Shown here one piece after another: positions 29,949 through 40,100 of a stretch of 64,000 nucleotides of DNA. This DNA comes from Saccharopolyspora rectivirgula DSM 43747 (lineage in GTDB: Bacteria > Actinomycetota > Actinomycetes > Mycobacteriales > Pseudonocardiaceae). The stretch is from positions 16,066 through 80,065 of the forward strand of contig NZ_AYJW01000010.1 of the NCBI RefSeq assembly GCF_000497205.1, written 5' to 3'. The notes beneath the pieces were generated by a model. It saw only the letters and a program-made list of their open reading frames with translations, ran no database searches and had not been told where the DNA came from. Positions within the stretch are counted from its first letter, which is position 1. Every line of letters begins with the position of its first letter. A program made the translations under genes and the position numbers.

Positions 29949-30551
29949 GTGAGTTATCCGCCACAGCAAGTGCCGTACGGGTCGGGACCGGCTGGAGAGC
30001 AATACCCGCCGCAGCAGGGGGTCGGATGGGCGCCTCACTCGGGGGTGCCGGCTCCGCAGCCGCCGAAGCGGAAGCGCACCGGGCTGGTGATCGGCATCGT
30101 GGCGGGCGCACTGGCCGTGCTCCTGGGGGTGGCCGTGACGTTGGTGGTGGTGCTCCAGCCGAAGGAGGTCCAGGTCGGGGACTGCATAGACGTGTTCGAC
30201 GAGCAGGCCAGCCGAGTTGAGCGCGTCAAGTGCGGCAGTGCGGAATCTGACTACGACGTAGTGGGAATCCTCGGGTACGAGGCCGAGGATTGCCCGGGTA
30301 GTTTCTCCGTCGTCAATGACGGCAAGACTTACTGCGTGCTGCTGGACGTCGAAGTCGGGGACTGCTTGTCCACTTATGTTGAGGACGAGCTGCCGATCAA
30401 GCTGGACTGCTCTGACCCGAAAACCGAGGACCAGGTGACCAAGGTCGAGCCCAACGGCGACCCGGAAGCGGTCTGCGCCGAAGGTGAGGGGGGGTACAGC
30501 GCAGAAACACCGCCGCGAACGGTGTGCTTCGGTGACAAGCAGAACGCCTGA
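29949..30551 (+). CDS. Membrane-anchored LppU-like Cys-rich protein, copy 1
   Basis: 200 aa. A Pro/Gln-rich cytoplasmic N-terminus (1-38) with a KRKR stop, one transmembrane helix (about 43-68), then an extracytoplasmic domain with regularly placed cysteines (VGDC, VKCG, EDCPG, YCVLL, GDCLS, DCSD), probably disulfide-bonded. It resembles the LppU/SCO3897 group, whose role is unknown. GTG 29949 follows GGAGGAAAA directly. A paralogue follows at 30794. Divergent from xpb. Confidence 0.72.
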   Translation: MSYPPQQVPYGSGPAGEQYPPQQGVGWAPHSGVPAPQPPKRKRTGLVIGIVAGALAVLLGVAVTLVVVLQPKEVQVGDCIDVFDEQASRVERVKCGSAESDYDVVGILGYEAEDCPGSFSVVNDGKTYCVLLDVEVGDCLSTYVEDELPIKLDCSDPKTEDQVTKVEPNGDPEAVCAEGEGGYSAETPPRTVCFGDKQNA

Positions 30552-30570
30552 GCAATAGCGAGCCGCTTGT

Positions 30571-30703
30571 GATCCACCGTGGATCATCCTGATTTCCGTT
30601 TCGGGAAGAGGAAATCAGCTTCCGCGTCGTTGCGCGGCTGAACCGGACTGTCCTCTGGAGACAATGCTGTGCGTCGCCCGGAGGACGGTCCGGTTCGTCT
30701 TTT
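30571..30703 (+). terminator. Three consecutive stem-loops between LppU-like paralogues
   Basis: First, a short palindrome GATCCA-CCG-TGGATC (30571-30585). Second, a 9-bp stem CTGATTTCC / GGAAATCAG (30589-30597, 30610-30618). Third, a 15-bp stem 30641-30655 / 30681-30695 with one T-G pair, followed by CGTCTTTT, which makes it a classic intrinsic terminator. The first two may be regulatory or additional terminators. Confidence 0.75.
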
Positions 30704-30793
30704 CAGCCGAACCGCTCCCGGTTTTCAGGTGAATTGTTTCCCGGATGGTGAACCTGGTTAAATGCCGGTCGGCCACACGCCGACCGGAAGGGA

Positions 30794-31426
30794 ATGATGA
30801 CTAGGCCGCCGCAGCAACCCGGTTATCCGATGGCTGGCTGGGACGGGCAGATCGACCTGGGGACGCAGTCGCCGGGGCAGCTGCAGGGGACGGGAGAGCT
30901 GCCCCAGTGGGAGTCCCCGCCCCCGGAACCGAAGAGGAACGGCTGGAAGGCCGGCGTCGTCGGCGGCGTGGTGTTCGCCTTGCTGGTCGGCATCGGGGTG
31001 GTGGGCTTCCGACTGCTGGCCGTGGGCGGTGCCGAGGTCGAGGCCGGGGAGTGCATCCACCTCACCGACGCCCGGACCGGGTCGGTCGAGTACGAGACGG
31101 TGGACTGCGGCAGCGAGGAGTCCGACTACCGGGTCGCCCGGGTCGTGAACGGGTCCACCGACTGCGGCGCGGACTACGACGTGGTGGGCCGCTCGGGCGC
31201 GTACCAGCTGTGCCTGATCAACGACGTCAAGACCGGTGATTGCCTCAGCACCGGCGGCCCGGACGAATTCCTGGTCAAGGTCGCTTGCGACGCGCCGCGC
31301 GCCGACCTGGAGGTCACCGCGGTGGCCGACACGGCCTCCACCGACGGTCACGAGTGCAGCATGCACGGCGAGAACTACTGGGTCTACCACGAGGAAGAGC
31401 TGACCATCTGCGTCGCGCGGACCTGA
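30794..31426 (+). CDS. Membrane-anchored LppU-like Cys-rich protein, copy 2
   Basis: 209-210 aa with the same plan as the gene upstream: Pro-rich cytoplasmic head (1-48), one transmembrane helix (about 52-74), and an extracytoplasmic domain with matching cysteines (GECIH, VDCGS, TDCGADYDVVG, LCLIND, GDCLS, ACDA, ECSM, ICV). The pair SDYDVVG / DYDVVGR and NDGKTYC / NDVKTGD show the shared ancestry. ATG 30794 or 30797 is the start; the second has the better spacing from GGAAG. The strong terminator between the copies means they are separately transcribed. Confidence 0.7.
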   Translation: MMTRPPQQPGYPMAGWDGQIDLGTQSPGQLQGTGELPQWESPPPEPKRNGWKAGVVGGVVFALLVGIGVVGFRLLAVGGAEVEAGECIHLTDARTGSVEYETVDCGSEESDYRVARVVNGSTDCGADYDVVGRSGAYQLCLINDVKTGDCLSTGGPDEFLVKVACDAPRADLEVTAVADTASTDGHECSMHGENYWVYHEEELTICVART

Positions 31427-31570
31427 GCGGGCCCTCGCGCGGTGCCGCCCGCGGGAGGGCGGCGGACGTCGAGCGGTAGCTGGCCGCTTCCGGCAAGTGA
31501 CATACCCCTTCTGGTGCTTTCCGCTCCCGGTGTGCTGTCGTGGTTGTGCACGTCAGATGAGGGAGGGGAA

Positions 31571-33166
31571 ATGACCACTGCGGGCCGCACGGTGAGGGAG
31601 ATGACCCGGAGCCTGATGCGGGACCTCGGACTCACCACCGTGTTCGGGAATCCGGGAACCACCGAAGTGCCGTTTCTGACCGATTGGCCCGACGACTTCC
31701 GCTACGTCCTCGGCCTGCAGGAGTCCGTGGTGGTGGCGATCGCGGACGGGTACTCGCAGGCCACCCGGCAGCCGGTGCTGGTGAACCTGCACTCGGCCGG
31801 CGGGGTGGGGCACGCGCTGGGGGCGGTGTTCAGCGCCTACCGCAACCGGACCCCGATGATCATCACGGCCGGGCAGCAGACCCGCACGCTCATGTTCTCC
31901 GAGCCGTTCCTGGGGGCCACCGACGCGGCCGAGTTCCCCAAGCCGTACGTGAAGTGGAGCTACGAGCCGGCGCGCGCCGAGGACGTGCCGGCCGCCCTGG
32001 TGCGGGCGCACCAGATCGCGACCACCCCGCCGTGCGGCCCGGTGTTCGTCTCCATCCCCGCCGACGACTGGGACCAGCCGGGCACCGAAGTGGAGGCCCG
32101 GCCCCGAGTTCCCGGTTTCGCCCCGGACCCCGGTGCGGTCGCGGAGTTGGCCGAGGCGCTCCGCAACTGCCGCCGACCCGCGTTCGTCGTCGGTCCGGCG
32201 GTGGACGCGGACGGCGTGGTCGAGGAGATGGTGCAGCTGGTCGAGCGGACCAAGGCCGCGGTGTGGGTGGCGCCGATGTCCCCGCGCTGCTCGTTCCCGG
32301 AGGACCACCCGCAGTTCGCCGGTTTCCTGCAGCCCGAGCAGCGGCTGCTGACCGAGGAGCTGGCCGACTACGACCTGGTCGTGGTGTGGGGTGCGCCGGC
32401 GTTCACCTACCACGTCTACCGGGGCGAGGCGACCCGTCGGCTGCCGGAGATGTTCCTGGTGCACGACGACCCGCAGGTGCTGGCCCGGGCCCGCGCCGGC
32501 AAGTCGGTGCTGGGCTCGCTGGCGCACTCGGTGCGGCAGGTGGCCGAGCTGGTCGAGCCGATCGACCGGCCGCTGCCGCGGGGCTACGAGCGGCCGGAGA
32601 AGCCGGCCCCGGCGACCCCGCTGCCGGCGGCGTACGTGCTCAGCACCATCGCCGAGGCCATGCCGGAGAACACCCCGGTGGTGGAGGAGATCCCCAGCCA
32701 CCGCAACGACCTGCACGAGCACTTCCCGATCCGCTCCACCGACGGCGGGTTCTTCACCGGGTTCTCCGGGGCGCTCGGTTACGGCATCGGTGCCTCGGTC
32801 GGGGTGGCGCTGGCCAATCCGCACCGCCGCACCGTCGCCCTGCTCGGGGACGGCTCCAGCATGTACGGGATCCAGGCGATCTGGACCGCGGTGCAGGAGC
32901 AGGCGCCGGTCACCTTCGTCGTCCTGGACAACTCGCGCTACGCGGCGGTCGCGGTGCTGGGCGAAGCGGCCGGTGGGAACAAGCTCCCGGGGGTGGAGCT
33001 CGGCGGCATCGACTTCGTGCAGCTGGCCAGCAGCCTCGGGTGCCCGGCGAAGCTGGTGACCACGCCGGAGGAGCTCGACGACGCGCTGCGCGCGGAGTTC
33101 AACGGCCGGACGGGGCCGGCGCTGCTGCACGTCAAGGTCGACCCGGGGCAGCGCTTCCTGTACTGA
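31571..33166 (+). CDS. mdlC: Benzoylformate decarboxylase-like ThDP enzyme
   Basis: 531 aa. The three ThDP-enzyme domains align end to end with benzoylformate decarboxylase: FGNPGTTEVPFL, LQE with catalytic E51, NLHSAGGVGHALG with H74, VKWSYEP, WGAPAFTYHVY with the second active-site histidine, and the ThDP motif GDGSSMYGIQAIWT...DNSRYAAV. The expected product is an aldehyde plus CO2 from an aryl 2-oxoacid (mandelate pathway). The active-site serine after GNPG (S26 in the Pseudomonas enzyme) is threonine here (T30), so substrate preference may differ. ATG 31571 follows GGGAGGGG. It is convergent with an ABC transporter operon. Confidence 0.85.
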   Translation: MTTAGRTVREMTRSLMRDLGLTTVFGNPGTTEVPFLTDWPDDFRYVLGLQESVVVAIADGYSQATRQPVLVNLHSAGGVGHALGAVFSAYRNRTPMIITAGQQTRTLMFSEPFLGATDAAEFPKPYVKWSYEPARAEDVPAALVRAHQIATTPPCGPVFVSIPADDWDQPGTEVEARPRVPGFAPDPGAVAELAEALRNCRRPAFVVGPAVDADGVVEEMVQLVERTKAAVWVAPMSPRCSFPEDHPQFAGFLQPEQRLLTEELADYDLVVVWGAPAFTYHVYRGEATRRLPEMFLVHDDPQVLARARAGKSVLGSLAHSVRQVAELVEPIDRPLPRGYERPEKPAPATPLPAAYVLSTIAEAMPENTPVVEEIPSHRNDLHEHFPIRSTDGGFFTGFSGALGYGIGASVGVALANPHRRTVALLGDGSSMYGIQAIWTAVQEQAPVTFVVLDNSRYAAVAVLGEAAGGNKLPGVELGGIDFVQLASSLGCPAKLVTTPEELDDALRAEFNGRTGPALLHVKVDPGQRFLY

Positions 33167-33191
33167 GCTGCCCCGGGCCGGCCCCGCCGGT

Positions 33192-33986
33192 TCAGGATTC
33201 CGCGGGTTGAGCGCTGCGCACCTGCAGCAGCTTGGCCACTTCGCTGCGCAGCTGGATGAAGGTCTCCGATTGGCGGGTGGTGATCTGGTCCCGGTCGTCG
33301 CCGAGCGGCACCGGCAGGTCGGCGATGACCGAGGCCGGGGACTTCGACAGCACCAGGACCCGGTCGGCGAGGTAGATGCTCTCGTCGATGTCGTGGGTCA
33401 CCAGCAGCACGGTGCTGTCGAACTGCTTGCGGGCCCGCAGCAGCAGGTCCTCCAGCTCGAACCGGGTTTGGGCGTCCACCGAGGCGAACGGCTCGTCCAT
33501 CAGCAGCAGGGCCGGGCGGCAGGCCAGCGCTCGGGCGATCGCCGCCCGCTGCTGCATGCCGCCGGAGAGCTGCCAGGGGTACTTCTTCCCCGCTCCGGCC
33601 AGTCCCACCGATTCCAGGGCCTGCTCGGCGCGTTCCCGGCGCTCGGCCTTGCCCAGCCCGCGGTTGCGCAGCGGGAATTCCACATTGGAGCGAACGGAGA
33701 GCCAGGGGAACAGCGAGCGGCTGTAGTCCTGGAACACCACCGCCAGGTCGGCCGGCACCCCTTCCACCTGTTCGCCCTGCAGGTGGACTTCCCCGGTGGT
33801 GGGGGTGATCAGGCCGGAGATGCAGCGCAGCATGGTGGACTTGCCGCACCCGGAGGGTCCGACGATGCAGGCGAGTTCACCGGTGCGGACGGTGAAGCTG
33901 AGGTCCTCGATGGCCAGGTGCCCGGTCTTCCCGCCGTAGCGGTGCCCCAGGCCGGACACCGTGAGCATGTTGGTCGATTCGGTCAA
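33192..33986 (-). CDS. ABC transporter ATPase, SsuB/TauB type
   Basis: 264 aa with Walker A GPSGCGKST, Q-loop VVFQDYSRSLFPW, signature LSGGMQQR, Walker B LLLMDEPFASVD and switch histidine VTHDIDE. This is the nitrate/taurine/sulfonate importer subfamily. It is the last gene of a four-gene minus-strand operon with two permeases and a binding protein. The substrate is not predictable from the sequence. Confidence 0.94.
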   Translation of the reverse strand: MTESTNMLTVSGLGHRYGGKTGHLAIEDLSFTVRTGELACIVGPSGCGKSTMLRCISGLITPTTGEVHLQGEQVEGVPADLAVVFQDYSRSLFPWLSVRSNVEFPLRNRGLGKAERRERAEQALESVGLAGAGKKYPWQLSGGMQQRAAIARALACRPALLLMDEPFASVDAQTRFELEDLLLRARKQFDSTVLLVTHDIDESIYLADRVLVLSKSPASVIADLPVPLGDDRDQITTRQSETFIQLRSEVAKLLQVRSAQPAES

Positions 33987-33992
33987 CTCCGG

Positions 33993-34787
33993 TCAGCCTT
34001 TCCGTTCTGCAGGGGAGGTCTGCTGCCAGTTCAGCGCCCGGCGTTCCACCGCCAGCAGGACCGTGTTGAGGACGTAGCCGAGCACGCCGAGCAGCACGAT
34101 GCCCGCCCACATGTCCGGGAGGTCGAACTGGCGCTGGTCGTACATCAGCCGGTAGCCGATCCCGTTGGTCGAGCCGACCAGTTCGGAGACCACCATGAGG
34201 ACCAGGGACAGCGACAGGCTGACCCGGAGGCCGGCGAAGATCTTCGGCAGGGCGGCGGGGAGCACGACCCCGAACACCCACTGCCCACGCGGGATCCGGA
34301 ACGCCCTAGCGGTGTCCACTTTGATCTGATCGACGGATCGCACACCGTCCACTGTGTTCAGCAGAATCGGCCAGATGACGCCGAAGACGATGACCGAGAT
34401 CTGCATCTGGGTGCTGATTCCCAGCAACACCAGGAAAACCGGGATGAGCACCGGTGCTGGAGTGGCCCGCAGGAAGGCCAGCAGCGGGCCGCAGTAGTCC
34501 ATCGCGTTGGACCAGCGGCCCAGCAGCGCACCGACTCCGACGCCGAGCACCACGGCGAGCAACCAGCCGGCGGCCAGCCGCCCCATGCTGGCGAACAGGT
34601 CCTGGTGCACTTCCTCGGTGAGGAACAGGGACTCGGCCGGGCCGCTGAACCACTTCTGCACCGCGGCGTCGACGATCTCGGTCGGTGGCGGGAAGAACGG
34701 GCTCTGGGCGGCGCGGGTGACGAGCTCCCAGACGACCACCGCACCCAGGAAGACCGCCCAGCGGTAGAGGAATCCGTGCATCCGCAT
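33993..34787 (-). CDS. ABC transporter permease, SsuC/TauC type (B)
   Basis: 264 aa with about six transmembrane helices and the EAA-like loop DTARAFRIPRGQWVFGVVLPAALP contacting the ATPase. ATG 34787 overlaps the upstream permease stop (TGATG). Having two different permeases suggests a heterodimeric channel, less common in this subfamily, where a single permease usually homodimerises. Confidence 0.93.
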   Translation of the reverse strand: MRMHGFLYRWAVFLGAVVVWELVTRAAQSPFFPPPTEIVDAAVQKWFSGPAESLFLTEEVHQDLFASMGRLAAGWLLAVVLGVGVGALLGRWSNAMDYCGPLLAFLRATPAPVLIPVFLVLLGISTQMQISVIVFGVIWPILLNTVDGVRSVDQIKVDTARAFRIPRGQWVFGVVLPAALPKIFAGLRVSLSLSLVLMVVSELVGSTNGIGYRLMYDQRQFDLPDMWAGIVLLGVLGYVLNTVLLAVERRALNWQQTSPAERKG

Positions 34788-35554
34788 CACCCGGTGATCC
34801 TTTCCGGAGTGCTCCAGCGCAGGCCGCGTCGGTGCAGCGCTTCCAGGGCCTCGTTGATCGCCCAGCCGATGAGCCCGGCGACCAGCGTGCTGGCCAGGAC
34901 CAGGTCCATGCGACCGGCCCCGGTGCTGGCGTCGAGCACGAAGCTGCCGAGCCCGCTGCTGCCGCCGGCCAGGTACTCGGTGCTGACCACCAGGATCAGC
35001 GCGGTCGCCGCGGCCATCCGGATGCCGGTGAGCACGAACGGGGCGGCGTGCGGCAGGGACACGGTGAACATCACCCGGCCCTTGCCGAAGCCGAAGGAGC
35101 GCGCGGTGTCCACCAGCAGGGGGTCGATCTCGTCGAGCGCGTAGATGGTGTTGAACAGGATCGGCCACACCGAGGCGTACACGGCCAGCGAGATCTTGGT
35201 CTCCGGACCCGCCCCGACCAGGATGATCGCCAGCGGGATCAGCGCCACCGACGGGATCGGCCGCAGGAACTCGATGATCGACCGGGTGACCGCGCGGACC
35301 AGCGGCATGCTGCCCAGCAGCAGCCCGAGCGGCACCGCGATGACGATCGAGAGCCCCAGCGCGATGGCCCACGCCAGCACGGTGGCGACCAGGTCCAGCA
35401 GGAACATCTGGTCGCCGAGCAGCTGGACGAACCGGAGCAGCACGGTGCTGGCGGGCGGGAAGTACTCCTGGGCGACCGCGCCGGAGCGGCTGAACAGCTC
35501 CCAGATCACCAGGAAGACGACGACTCCGGCGACACCTCTGAACGTCTTGCGCAT
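34787..35554 (-). CDS. ABC transporter permease, SsuC/TauC type (A)
   Basis: 255 aa with six predicted transmembrane helices and EAA-like loop DTARSFGFGKGRVMFTVSLP. It is related to, but clearly different from, permease B. It lies 9 nt downstream of the binding-protein gene and overlaps the next permease by one base, so all four genes form one operon. Confidence 0.93.
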   Translation of the reverse strand: MRKTFRGVAGVVVFLVIWELFSRSGAVAQEYFPPASTVLLRFVQLLGDQMFLLDLVATVLAWAIALGLSIVIAVPLGLLLGSMPLVRAVTRSIIEFLRPIPSVALIPLAIILVGAGPETKISLAVYASVWPILFNTIYALDEIDPLLVDTARSFGFGKGRVMFTVSLPHAAPFVLTGIRMAAATALILVVSTEYLAGGSSGLGSFVLDASTGAGRMDLVLASTLVAGLIGWAINEALEALHRRGLRWSTPERITG

Positions 35555-35563
35555 TTCCCCGGC

Positions 35564-36574
35564 TCAGTTCTGGTCGGGCTGGACGATCATCGAAGCGACG
35601 TCGATGTCCTTGTCGATGTACCCCAGGTCCTTCATCAGCCGGGGCACGCGCTGCAACCGGTTGACGTCCGCCTTGGAGTTGAACTTCAGCAGGTTGATGA
35701 TGGACGCCGTCTCCGGGTCGATCTTGGCGAATTCCGGCAGCAGCGGCTCGATCTTGCTGCGGTCCTGCGCCTCGGTGACGGCCCGGTCCATCGCCCGCTG
35801 GAAGGCGGCCACCGTCTTCGGGTTCTCCTCGCAGAACTGCGCGGTGGCGCCGTAGCCGGTCAGCGGGAGGTCCTCCAGCGGCCCGGTGGCGGTGTCGACG
35901 ACCGGGATCGCGGCGCCGCTGCGGGAGGCCTTGGTGAGGAACGGCTCGGTGAGGATCGCCGCGTCCACCTGGCCCTGCTGCAGGGCGTTGGGCATGTTGA
36001 TGAACGGGATCGGAGCCCACTCCACGCCGCTGAAGTCCACGTTGTGGGCCTTCATGGTGGCCTTGACCAGCAGCTCGGAGATGGTGTTCGGGCCGCTGAT
36101 GGCGATCTTGGCGTCGGCCAGGTCCTCCGGGGTGCGCACGCCGGAGTCGGGGGCGGTCATGATGACCGTGGTGTTCGGGGCGGCGGCGGAGCAGTCGGCG
36201 ACGATCTTCAGGTCGGCCACTCCGCTGGCCTGCGCCTGGAAGAACGGCACGTAGCTGCTGTAGGTGATGTCGTAGTCACCGCCGATGGTGCTGTTGAGCG
36301 CTGCGGTCCCGTCCGGCGCTGTGGCGACTTCGACTTCGAGACCTTCGTCTCTGAAGTACCCGTTGCGCACCGCCAAGTGCAGTGGGGCCAGGTCGTTGAC
36401 CGGCAGCACGCCCACCTTGATGCGAGCTTTCTCGACTTGCCCGTTGCCCGAGCTGTTCTGCGAGCCTCCGAGCAGGCCGCAGCCGCTGACGCCCAGCAAA
36501 GCCCCGGCCGAGACCACACCGCCGGCCAGTTTCAGCAGGTTGCGTCGTGGCAGGACGTGGGGAGCGGGGCTCAT
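35564..36574 (-). CDS. NMT1/SsuA-like substrate-binding lipoprotein (Tat signal)
   Basis: 336 aa. The signal has a twin arginine (PRRNLLKLAGG) and a lipobox ending VSGC (C32), so it is probably Tat-exported and lipid-anchored. The mature part is a periplasmic-binding-protein fold (VGVLPVNDLAPLHLAVRNGYF, GGDYDITYSSYVPFFQA, AISGPNTISELLVKA, GQVDAAILTEPF). That points to NMT1/thiamine-pyrimidine, sulfonate or aromatic-type ligands. ATG 36574 follows AAGGAGG. First gene of the transporter operon. Confidence 0.92.
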   Translation of the reverse strand: MSPAPHVLPRRNLLKLAGGVVSAGALLGVSGCGLLGGSQNSSGNGQVEKARIKVGVLPVNDLAPLHLAVRNGYFRDEGLEVEVATAPDGTAALNSTIGGDYDITYSSYVPFFQAQASGVADLKIVADCSAAAPNTTVIMTAPDSGVRTPEDLADAKIAISGPNTISELLVKATMKAHNVDFSGVEWAPIPFINMPNALQQGQVDAAILTEPFLTKASRSGAAIPVVDTATGPLEDLPLTGYGATAQFCEENPKTVAAFQRAMDRAVTEAQDRSKIEPLLPEFAKIDPETASIINLLKFNSKADVNRLQRVPRLMKDLGYIDKDIDVASMIVQPDQN

Positions 36575-37153
36575 GGTTCCTCCTTGTGGTGAGCATCCGA
36601 GAAGTTGCCGTGCCTGGTGAGCAGCGGCAGACGAGCACGCCGAACCTGCGCATCCAGCAGACCGCGGGCATGCGTGGTCCCCCGGTGTGGAGCAGTGGGA
36701 GTTGCGGGGAGAACAGGCTTCATGGATTCAGCGGCGTGCCGACCGGTGGACGGGCGGCTTCGGTGGATGGCAGGATGCGGCGCCCGGAAACTCTAGAAGG
36801 TTCGAACCAGCCAGGACAACAACGAGCTTGTTGCTGGTCGTCACTTTTTGGGCATAAGTGTTGTCTATACCACCCTGTTGGTGGGTGGGAGACCCCGCAC
36901 AGGTCCTGACTTGTGACTCGCAGTTAAGTATAGTCTCGCCCGTCGAGGTGACCAGCCTCTGCTTCGGGGGAATAGATCGTCTATGCACAGGGAGCGTAAT
37001 GGCAAGCCTGGCTGACCAAGTCAGGGGCTACCGGGGCTCGATGGGGATGGCAGCTCCAGTGGCCTGCACCTTCGTGCCTGGTGCTCCGCCGGACCGCAGA
37101 CGCGCTTCCAGCACCAACACCCACTCCGCCCCGGCGCGGAAAGCCAACTAGCC
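36575..37153. other. Divergent regulatory region, transporter and conservon
   Basis: About 580 nt without a convincing gene. It contains a bulged hairpin (CCAG at 36811 to CTGG at 36837, inner stem CAACAA/TTGTTG) followed by TCACTTTTTGG, which could act as an attenuator or terminator on the plus strand. A candidate promoter has -35 CTGACT and -10 TATAGT (36929-36934) with 17-nt spacing, upstream of the conservon. Confidence 0.5.
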
Positions 37154-40100
37154 GTGGCGGTGACGGACATGTCCGCCGCAGCGCAGGAAACAGTGATGCT
37201 CAACAAAGACCCCGGTACTGGAGCTGGTGCAGCCACAGTGCGCCCGGAAGACCCGGCCGAGGACCGGACGGGGAAATGGCGGCTGCGCAACTGGCGCCTC
37301 CGGTACAAGATGGCTGCCGTTCTGCTCGTGCCGACCCTCGCGGCGCTCGGTGTCGGCGGTGTTCGCGTCTACGACGGTCTGTCCACAGCTGGCCAGCTGA
37401 ACACGATCGTCAACGAGGTGGCGCTGACCCAGCGCACCGCCAACCTGACCCACGAGCTGCAGCGCGAACGTGACTACGCGGTGGTCCGCATTCGCAGCGG
37501 CCCGGGACAGGCCGACCAGTACGCCGCCCAAGCCGAGCGAGTGGACCAGGCGATACAGCAGTTCAAGGCGTTCGAAGAGGAATCCGAGGAGTTCAGCCCG
37601 GCCGTCCGCAAGGCCTACGAGGACGCCAAGGACCGGCTGAACAGCCTGCAAGCCCTGCGAAAAGTCGTCAACGACAACTTCACCAGCTCGCAGGCGCTCG
37701 TCGCCTACAACTCGATCGTGCAGAGCGTGCTGTCGATCGGGCACGAGACCGCGGCGTCGGCCGCCACCACCGAGGTCACCCAGACCGCGCGAGCCGCGGA
37801 GGCCCTCTCCCAGGCCAAGGAACAGCTCGCCCAACAGCGCTCCATCCTGCTGGACGCCTCGATCCGCGGTGAATTCCTGCCCGAGCAGGTCGACGCGCTG
37901 CGCGACGCCGACGCCCGGTTCGAAGCCTCCTTCACCGAGTTCGAGCGGTCGGCCACGCCGCAGCAGCGGGAGCGCTACGCCGCTGAAGTCGCCGGCGCCG
38001 AAGTGGACGCCACCGAGCAGCTCAAGCAGACCGCCCTCATCCACGGCGGCGACGACGAGCCGCTCGACATCAACCCCGCGCACTGGGGCAAGGTCTCCGG
38101 GGCCAGCGCCGACAAGGTGCGCGCGGTGGAAGAGCAGCTGCTCACCGACTTCCACAACGACGCGCAGGACCTGTCCGACTCCGCCTGGTGGAGCGCGATC
38201 CGCGACGCGGTCCTGATGCTGCTGCTGCTCGTGCTGGCCTTCGGCGTGGCCGCCTACATGGCCCGCTCGATGCTGCGGCCGCTGCGCACCCTGCGCTACA
38301 GCGCCCTGGAAATCGCCCAGGAAAGCCTCCCGGAGGCCATCGAGAAGGTCAACGAGAACCCGCGCAACGCCAGGTACGTCTCGGTTCCCCCGGTGCCGCT
38401 GGACACCCAGGAAGAGCTCGGGCAGGTCGCCCGCACCTTCGACGCGGTGCACCAGCAGGCGCTGCGGCTGGCCGCCGAACAGGCCCTGCTGCGCACCAAC
38501 ATCAACGACCTGTTCGTCAACCTCGCCCGGCGCAGCCAGACGCTGGTGCAGCGCCAGCTGTCCCTCATCGACCGGCTGGAACGCGACGAGCAGGACCCGG
38601 ACCAGCTCAGCAGCCTGTTCGAGCTGGACCACCTGGCCACCCGGATGCGGCGCAACAACGAGAACCTGCTGATCCTCGGCGGCAGCGACCTGAGCCGGCG
38701 GATGACCCGGCCGGTGCCGCTCAACGAGGTGCTCGGCGCCGCGGTCTCCGAGGTGGAGCAGTACGCGCGCATCAACGTCTCCGACACCCCCGACCTGGCC
38801 CTGCAGGGCCGCGTGGTCAACGACTTCGTGCACCTGGTGGCCGAGCTGCTGGAGAACGCCACCGTGTTCTCCAACCCGGACACCGAGGTCAACGTGCGCG
38901 CCGCCTACCGCAAGCAGGAGCTGGTCGTGGAGATCCGCGACCGCGGCGTCGGCATGGACGAAGCGGACCTCGCGGAGATCAACGACCGCCTGACCAAGCC
39001 GCCGGAGATCGACGTCGCGGTCTCCCGCCGCATGGGTCTGTACGTGGTCAGCCAGCTCGCCCAGCGGCACAACATCAAGGTCCAGCTGGACAACAACCGG
39101 GACCTGGAAGGCGGTGTCACCGCCACGGTCTACCTGTCCGGCGAGTACGTGGTGCAGCTCACCCCGGAGGGGCCGCGGCCGATGCCGGACATGCCGGCTT
39201 CCGGCGAGGGCGCCCAAGCGGTCACCAGCACCGGCAACCACGTCGGGCTGGCCGCTGCCTTCGGGCAGGCGAGCAGCTCCGCCCTGGAGACCCGGACGGA
39301 GAAAACGCCGCTGCCGGAGCGCTCCCGCGAGGACGCCCAGCAGCAGTCCGCTGAGGACGGCGGCGAGAACACCGCCGAGGCGGAGGAAGCGGACTTCCCC
39401 GCGGACTACTCGGTCACCGTCTCCTCCGGAGACTCGCCGAGCGCCACCGACATCCCCAAGTGGGAGGACGAGCAGCCAGCGCAGGAGTCGGACGAGCCGC
39501 CGGCGGACGCCTGGCCCAGCGACGACATCCCGGAGGGGCTCGACGGCACCTGCGGAGTGCCGGAAGTCGGTGCGGAAACCACAGGAAACCTGTTCCAAGA
39601 CCCGTTCGAGACGGAGAAGACCACGCAGCTGGCCGCCATCACCGACAGCGGCGCCCCCGTCACCAACGGGACCCCGAACGCTTCAGCAGCCTTCCCGGCC
39701 AGTGAAGACACTGCTGAGAACAACCAGGAAGAACCGCAGAGCGGGACGACCGAAACCTGGGTTCCCGGGGGCACTTCCACATCGCCGGCCGAAACCACCG
39801 GCGAAGACTCCAACGAGCCGCCGTGGGACGACACCCCCACCCAACGCCTGCCCATCTACGAGGCCGTGCTCTCCCAGTGGTTCCGCGAAGCCGATGCGGA
39901 CGACCTCGGGCTCGCCACGAGCAGCTCGGAGGACGGCGAGCGCGAGAAGAGCGGGCAGGTCGACTCGACCAGCGAAGCCACGACGACGAAGAGCACCGCG
40001 CCGGATCCCGGCTGGGGCTCGGCCGACGTGGGTTGGAAAGCGGCTGAGGCGCTGTTGCAGCAGGACAACCAGCCACAGGAGCTGACCGCTGCCGGGCTGC

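Noticed and set aside
36790..36815. GGTTCGAACC resembling a tRNA T-loop
   Set aside because: No acceptor, D-arm or anticodon arm pairs around it on either strand; it is only a short palindrome.
36858..37151. 97-codon frame upstream of cvnA
   Set aside because: No ribosome-binding site or recognisable content; overlaps the probable promoter region.
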